A DNA stretch of 22,521 nucleotides from Gymnopilus junonius (Eukaryota; Basidiomycota; Agaricomycetes; Agaricales; Galerinaceae). Position numbers and translations under genes: made by a program. The stretch is taken from NCBI GenBank assembly GCA_015501075.1, contig JADNYJ010000507.1:1-22521 (forward strand), read 5' to 3'. Below, piece after piece: positions 18,286-22,521 of the stretch (the first letter of the stretch is position 1; each line of letters begins with the position of its first letter). The notes below the pieces were generated by a model, which searched no databases, was not told the DNA's origin, and saw nothing but the letters and a program-made list of their open reading frames with translations.

Positions 18286-20250
18286 ATGTCCAAGTGATCA
18301 TCATCGTCCACACCCAAGCGCCCCACCCTTTCTGCCTCTGGCAGGCATATTCCACCCATCAGAGCTTCGAGCACCAAATCCCCTACCCCTGAGGGTTCTT
18401 CGTCCTCTCGATCCGTTTGAGAGAGATACTCTTCATCCACCCCTGCTCCTCGTGAGCGGGAGGAGGCTGAGTCTCGGTCAGTGATACACTCACGGGCCAC
18501 TACTCCCATTGCTTCGAGGGCTTCATCCCCTGATGTTTCCATGGGGGAGGAGGATGATACCATTTGTTTTCCTCTCGCAAGCATCTCTCCAGAGCCGCAG
18601 CCTACTGCCCTTTCCCTCACAGGATCGGAGGGGGACTGGGTTGCTGTGGCGGAGTCTCTGAAGACCATTGGTTCATTCATGATGTCCAACGGCCCTTCTA
18701 CTCTATCAGGGGCAGACCGCCCTGATTATACTGGCCTTTTCACTAGGATAGTGAATTCGGTCACTTCTTCCCCTTGGGCCAAGGAGGCCACAGGTGTCAG
18801 CGCATGATCGCCGTCTCTTAGATGGTCAATCATCCACAACCTTATCAATTCTGATAGTTCCCTAGTGGACCTCATGTATCGAGACCTAGCAAAGACTCGA
18901 GGGGGAACTTCTGCTCCCCCTCCTGAGCCTTCATCTTCCCAGTCTGCCCCCCCGAAGCAGACTGGCCCTCCAGCGGACCCTGCGGAGCCTCCCAAGGCTC
19001 CCACTCCTGCTCCTGCTTGTGCCAAGCTTCAGCCTCATAAACAGAAGGCTAAGCTGGTCCAATATCAGAGGCCGCCCCCTCCAGGGCCCCCTCCCATTCC
19101 CCTCTCCTCCCACCCAAGCGCTCCTTCGCCTCGAAACTCCGGACACCTGTTCCAGGGTCCTGACCGCGGGTCACTTACAATCGCTACTTTGAGCATGCAG
19201 TCCCAAATGGCACCCAAACCTGGACCCAGGCTGCTTCAGGCCCAGGCCCAGACCCTGGTCCCGGACCCTCTCAGGGCCCGCTAGACCCTCCACCCCAGCC
19301 AAGTCTAAAGGGCTGGACTATGTCATGGCTGGCCCAATGCGCCGCCAAGTTCTCGTGGTGTTCAACGACCGTGCACCATGAACGTCATACTTGCCACGCT
19401 GGTTGATGAGATCAACTGGATGATGGCCCTCGACCGATTCGATATTGGATCACTTCTGCGGAGCCTGCCTATCATGGGTGGGCCTGCACACCAACCACGT
19501 ACCCATGACCAGAGCTTATGCTCCTTCGGGGTGCATCTATAATGTTGTCCAGGGCACCTCCGATGCTAATAAGGAGTTGACACCCTGGGTTGACTACTGA
19601 TGTCCAAAGCCTTCCTGAAGGTTTTGGATGTTCCCTATTACATGGACGTCTTCCAGAAGACTCCTACCACCATCGCCGACATTGAGAGAGCGCTCGAAAG
19701 GGCCCCTCTCTTCTCGGGCATTCCTTTTGCGGGGCATGCATGCCTCATACGTCAATCAGCAAAGAGCTCTAAGTTTGACTGCTACTTTGAGATCTGGGAC
19801 TCCCAGACTGGATGAACCGTGAAGACGCTTATCAAGAAAGCTTTTCGCTACAAGGATGAGCTGCTTTATGTAAAGCCAGCTGCTGCTCGATGAGGTGTCC
19901 CCATGTGCCAGCACTGGGGTCATCTCACCAAGGATTGTAGGGCCCACCAGCGCCGCTGTGTGCAGTGTGGCAGGCCTCATGCCACCGACGAGCATCGCGC
20001 CCTTGCGCCTTGCTGCAACCGGCCTCCGCCGGACTCGGACGGTATGCACCACCCCACTCCAGCTGGTGAGCCATGCCCCCACAAGGCCCGCTGCCCCAAT
20101 TGCCGGGGCGAGCACCCTGCCACAGGATGCAATTGCAAGTTCTGGGAACACCACTTCGATCACGATTGGATCATTGCCAAATACTGCGAGGTACGTGATA
20201 GATGCGCACTCCGGACCTTGACGTCTAACGTCCCTCCTCTAGCTCGATAA
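18286..20250 (+). pseudogene. LINE-F ORF1 (Gag-like), broken
   Basis: The ATG at 18,286 is followed by TCC AAG TGA, so the fourth codon is a stop where LINE-A and LINE-C have CAA. The N-terminal Ser-rich region, Pro-rich linker (about 18,865-19,284), Gag-like core and Cys/His region are all recognisable. The core at 19,370-19,600 has lost several single bases compared with LINE-C. TGA at 19,813-19,815 replaces LINE-C CGA, and another TGA precedes the knuckles near 19,892. The first knuckle, MCQHWGHLTKDC, lacks the same three residues as in LINE-C. ORF1 ends EHHFDHDWIIAKYCEVRD…PPLAR with TAA at 20,248-20,250. Confidence 0.86.
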
Positions 20251-20252
20251 TG
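20248..20252 (+). promoter_or_regulatory. TAATG ORF1-stop/ORF2-start overlap (LINE-F)
   Basis: The TAA of ORF1 and ATG of ORF2 share one base in GCTCGATAATGAGAAG, exactly as in LINE-A. Both copies having it argues that it belongs to the active ancestor rather than being a chance decay product. Confidence 0.75.
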
Positions 20253-22521
20253 AGAAGAAAGGAGGACATTAGAATAGTTTCATACAATTGTAACCAAAAT
20301 TATGGCCATATCGATGTACTACTAGACCGTCTAAAGGATTCTTTTGACGTTATTTTCTTGCAAGAGCCACCTTGGCATGAGATACGATGTGCTCCATCTT
20401 CGAGAGATCCCAAAGGTGAGGCAGTTATTGGTGCACCGAACCACCCTGATTGGAAGGTAATGGTTCGGCCTGACCCCACTGGGCTCCGGCCTCGCGTTCT
20501 GACCTACGTTTCGATGAGGCTGAACCCCTGGCACCCTGCCATGCAACAAGATCTTATAGATCACCATGATATCATGGCAGTTTCTCTGTTTACCAGAGAC
20601 ACCATTGTTAATTACTGAATGTGGATTCTGATGACAAACACACAGCTATCGACTTGCTCACCAAGCAGGCCCAATTGGATGACTTCATGTTGTCCATCAT
20701 TGAGAAGCTCAAAGGCATTGATCCCTTTGCGCCAATCATCACCCTGGATCAGGTGGAGGCTGTGTCTTCGGATGTGGCTTCTGCCTTCTCGGATGCTTGG
20801 TGAAAGTTTTCCAAGATGATTCGTATTTCCCCTCACTCCATCCTTGGTGGGGCAACTCGTGTGAGGATTCCTTCAATGCTTATCAGTGAGATAACTCTCG
20901 CGATAACCATAAAATTTTCTGCAAAGCTGTAAAAGCTGCTAAGCGCAAGTTCTTTGATGCGTGCATCAATGAAGTTGCCACTACCAACAAGCGCCCCTGG
21001 GATCTGATGAACTGGACCCAGCAGTGCAAGTTGCCACCCTCTGAGGCTATCCAATTTAATGGGCAGCCCTGCGATGATATGCCCTCCCTTTGGGACGCCC
21101 TTCATGGCACGTACAATTCAGCCTCTGACCGAACGTATGACATTAGTGGTCTCGCCTCCCTTCCTGATATGGATGTGCAAGAGTGGACCACCTTTCACTG
21201 TTAGAATTGAGGGAGGCATTGGCATCCTGCTCTAACAACTCAGCGCTGGGTCCTGATCATATTAAGTGGTCACACCTTAAGGCAATTATCTGTGATGAAC
21301 ACTGTCTCCAAGTGTTCATGCAGTTAGCTAATGCCTGCCTTCAGGTTGGGTATTGGCCAACTCACTTTAAGGAGTCCCTGTCAGTGATCATTCCGAAACC
21401 GAACAAGCCTCATATTCCACGCCTAAGGCGTTCAGGCCCATTGTGCTCCTGAACCCCTTGGCAAATTGGTTGAGAAAATGCTTTCCAACTGCATTCAATT
21501 CGATGCTGTCAAGCACAATATTTTCCATCCCAATCAACTTGGCAGTGTGCGGCAGTATTCCACGAGGATGCGGGCTTGCTCTCATGCACCTGGTGCATGC
21601 AGGGTGGGCTCGCGGCTTAAAGACCCATGTCATCGCCTTTGACGTGGCACAGTTCTTCCCTTCCCTCAATCATGAAGTGTTGATTGCGATTCTCAGGGAG
21701 CAGGGCTTCCCTCCCAACATGGTGGAATTCTTTTCATCATACTGGTTGGCCGTTCCATACTTATGCCTGGAACAGTTTTCATCTGACCCCCAACAAGCTG
21801 ATGTCGGGGTGGGGCAGGGCTCTGCTTTGTCCCCAGTCCTCTCGGCACTCTTCCTGCACCAGTGCTGAACTTTCATGCAGATGAGTCGGTTTCCGATACC
21901 ACTCTGCTCTCTTATGTCGATGATGGCACCTTATTGTGCAGTCAAAGACCCTGATGCCAACTGCATAGCCCTGAAAGTCCTATGCGGTAATCTTCGAACT
22001 ATTCACAAATTTGCCCTCGCTCTTGAGCATGACAAGATGGAGTTATTCCATTTGATCGCTCTCATTCTGAGTTCAATCGTCCATGGATCGAGGGTATGCT
22101 CCCTACACTTGTGACAACGTCTGATGCCCAAGCTGTTCTGGCAGTATTGGTTTCTTCTTGACCGGACATTGACATTCATGAACATGTCGTACTATTCCAC
22201 CAAGTCCTTCACCCGTTAAGGCGATGCGGATGCTGGTAACTCATCTAGGGGGCTTACGCCTATGCAAAAGTGTCTGCTTTACAGGTCGTGGTGTTGCCCA
22301 TGCACATATGGCCTCCGTTATGGTTCTCCAAGGCGCTAAATGCCAGGGACATCAAACTATGACCAGCATGCAACGGCATGCTGTGCTTTGGATTACCGGT
22401 GCATCCGCACCTCCCCAACTGGGGGGATCGAGGCCCTCGCTGGCTGGTCCCTATCAACTTAGTCTGAACGTGCTGCCGCCGTAGGTGTTCTGCACATGGC
22501 GGCCCTCTCAGACACTCATCT
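20250..22521 (+). pseudogene. LINE-F ORF2 (partial endonuclease and RT), broken, runs off window
   Basis: The ORF starts MRRKEDIRIVSYNCNQNYGH and keeps FLQEPPWHEIRCAPS, the least damaged endonuclease N-terminus here, to about 20,615. The GDFN and SDH segments are lost in the roughly 354-bp deletion. RT follows in pieces: NNSALGPDHIKWSHLK, IAFDVAQFFPSLNHE, GVGQGSALSPVLSALF and YVDDG at 21,913-21,924. TGA at 20,801-20,803 sits where LINE-C has CAA, and TGA at 20,887-20,889 is shared with LINE-C. From about 21,870 single-base losses break the frame every few dozen bases. Confidence 0.86.

Larger units (their letters stand above)
18146..22521 (+). mobile_element. LINE-F: non-LTR retrotransposon with intact 5' end, continues beyond window
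   Basis: Starts with ATCCTTCTTTCCC immediately next to Copia integrase sequence. It keeps the 140-nt leader, ORF1, the TAATG junction, part of the endonuclease and the RT, and is still in RT/connector sequence at the window end. About 354 bp of the endonuclease, equivalent to LINE-C 7,266-7,619, is missing at about 20,671. One-base deletions cluster at 19,370-19,600 and from about 21,870 to the end. Its 3' end and target duplication lie outside the window. Confidence 0.92.

Noticed and set aside
18146..18300. LINE-F as the other half of LINE-C beyond the Copia element
   Set aside because: It begins at the family 5' end and repeats ORF1; the missing part of LINE-C would start in RNase H.
1..22521. 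A novel defence system, CRISPR array, biosynthetic cluster or RNA gene
   Set aside because: All sizeable coding similarity belongs to the LINE family, the Copia element or the KDZ-associated fragment. No regular spacer arrays, cloverleaf-like tRNA or rRNA segments were seen by eye.

Overview
The window is a stack of nested, decayed retrotransposons from a filamentous fungus, most likely a basidiomycete (Agaricomycete). Two things point there: the non-LTR and Copia families present, and a stretch at 4,337-4,857 resembling the cysteine-cluster proteins that accompany KDZ transposases in mushroom-forming fungi. There is no bacterial-style operon, rRNA, tRNA or CRISPR array. I see no intact cellular gene.

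Six copies (LINE-A to LINE-F) of one non-LTR family make up most of the sequence. Pieced together from the copies, a full element is about 6.3 kb: a 140-nt 5' UTR; ORF1 (Ser/Pro-rich N-terminus, Gag-like core, zinc knuckles); a TAATG stop/start overlap; ORF2 (AP endonuclease, reverse transcriptase with YVDD, RNase H, C-terminal Cys/His motif); a 3' UTR of about 450 nt; and poly(A). This order fits the Tad1/I-like non-LTR groups, but I cannot settle the clade by eye. The seventh element is a Ty1/Copia LTR retrotransposon on the minus strand.

Layout: 1-497 is AT-rich and unassigned. LINE-A (minus, 498-4,336) starts at its true 5' end. It carries ORF1 and the endonuclease and is interrupted by LINE-B (plus, 833-1,975), a 5'-truncated insertion with a target-site duplication. 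The KDZ-associated fragment at 4,337-4,857 lies between LINE-A and LINE-C, whose 5' ends face each other. LINE-C (plus, 4,858-9,687) runs from its 5' end into RNase H, where the Copia element (minus, 9,688-18,145) interrupts it. The Copia element is split by LINE-D (minus, 11,607-16,953), which is split by LINE-E (plus, 12,834-15,196). LINE-F (plus, 18,146 to the window end) starts at its own 5' end inside the Copia element and runs off the window.

Target-site duplications give the order of events. The KDZ-like locus received LINE-C, LINE-C received Copia, Copia received LINE-D and LINE-D received LINE-E. Copia also received LINE-F, and LINE-A received LINE-B. All long reading frames are broken or truncated. 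Many nonsense codons are TGA where a sister copy has, or the family expects, CGA. That pattern fits C-to-T decay at CpG, as seen with cytosine methylation or RIP-like silencing. The last part of LINE-F carries many one-base deletions, which may be sequencing error rather than biology.
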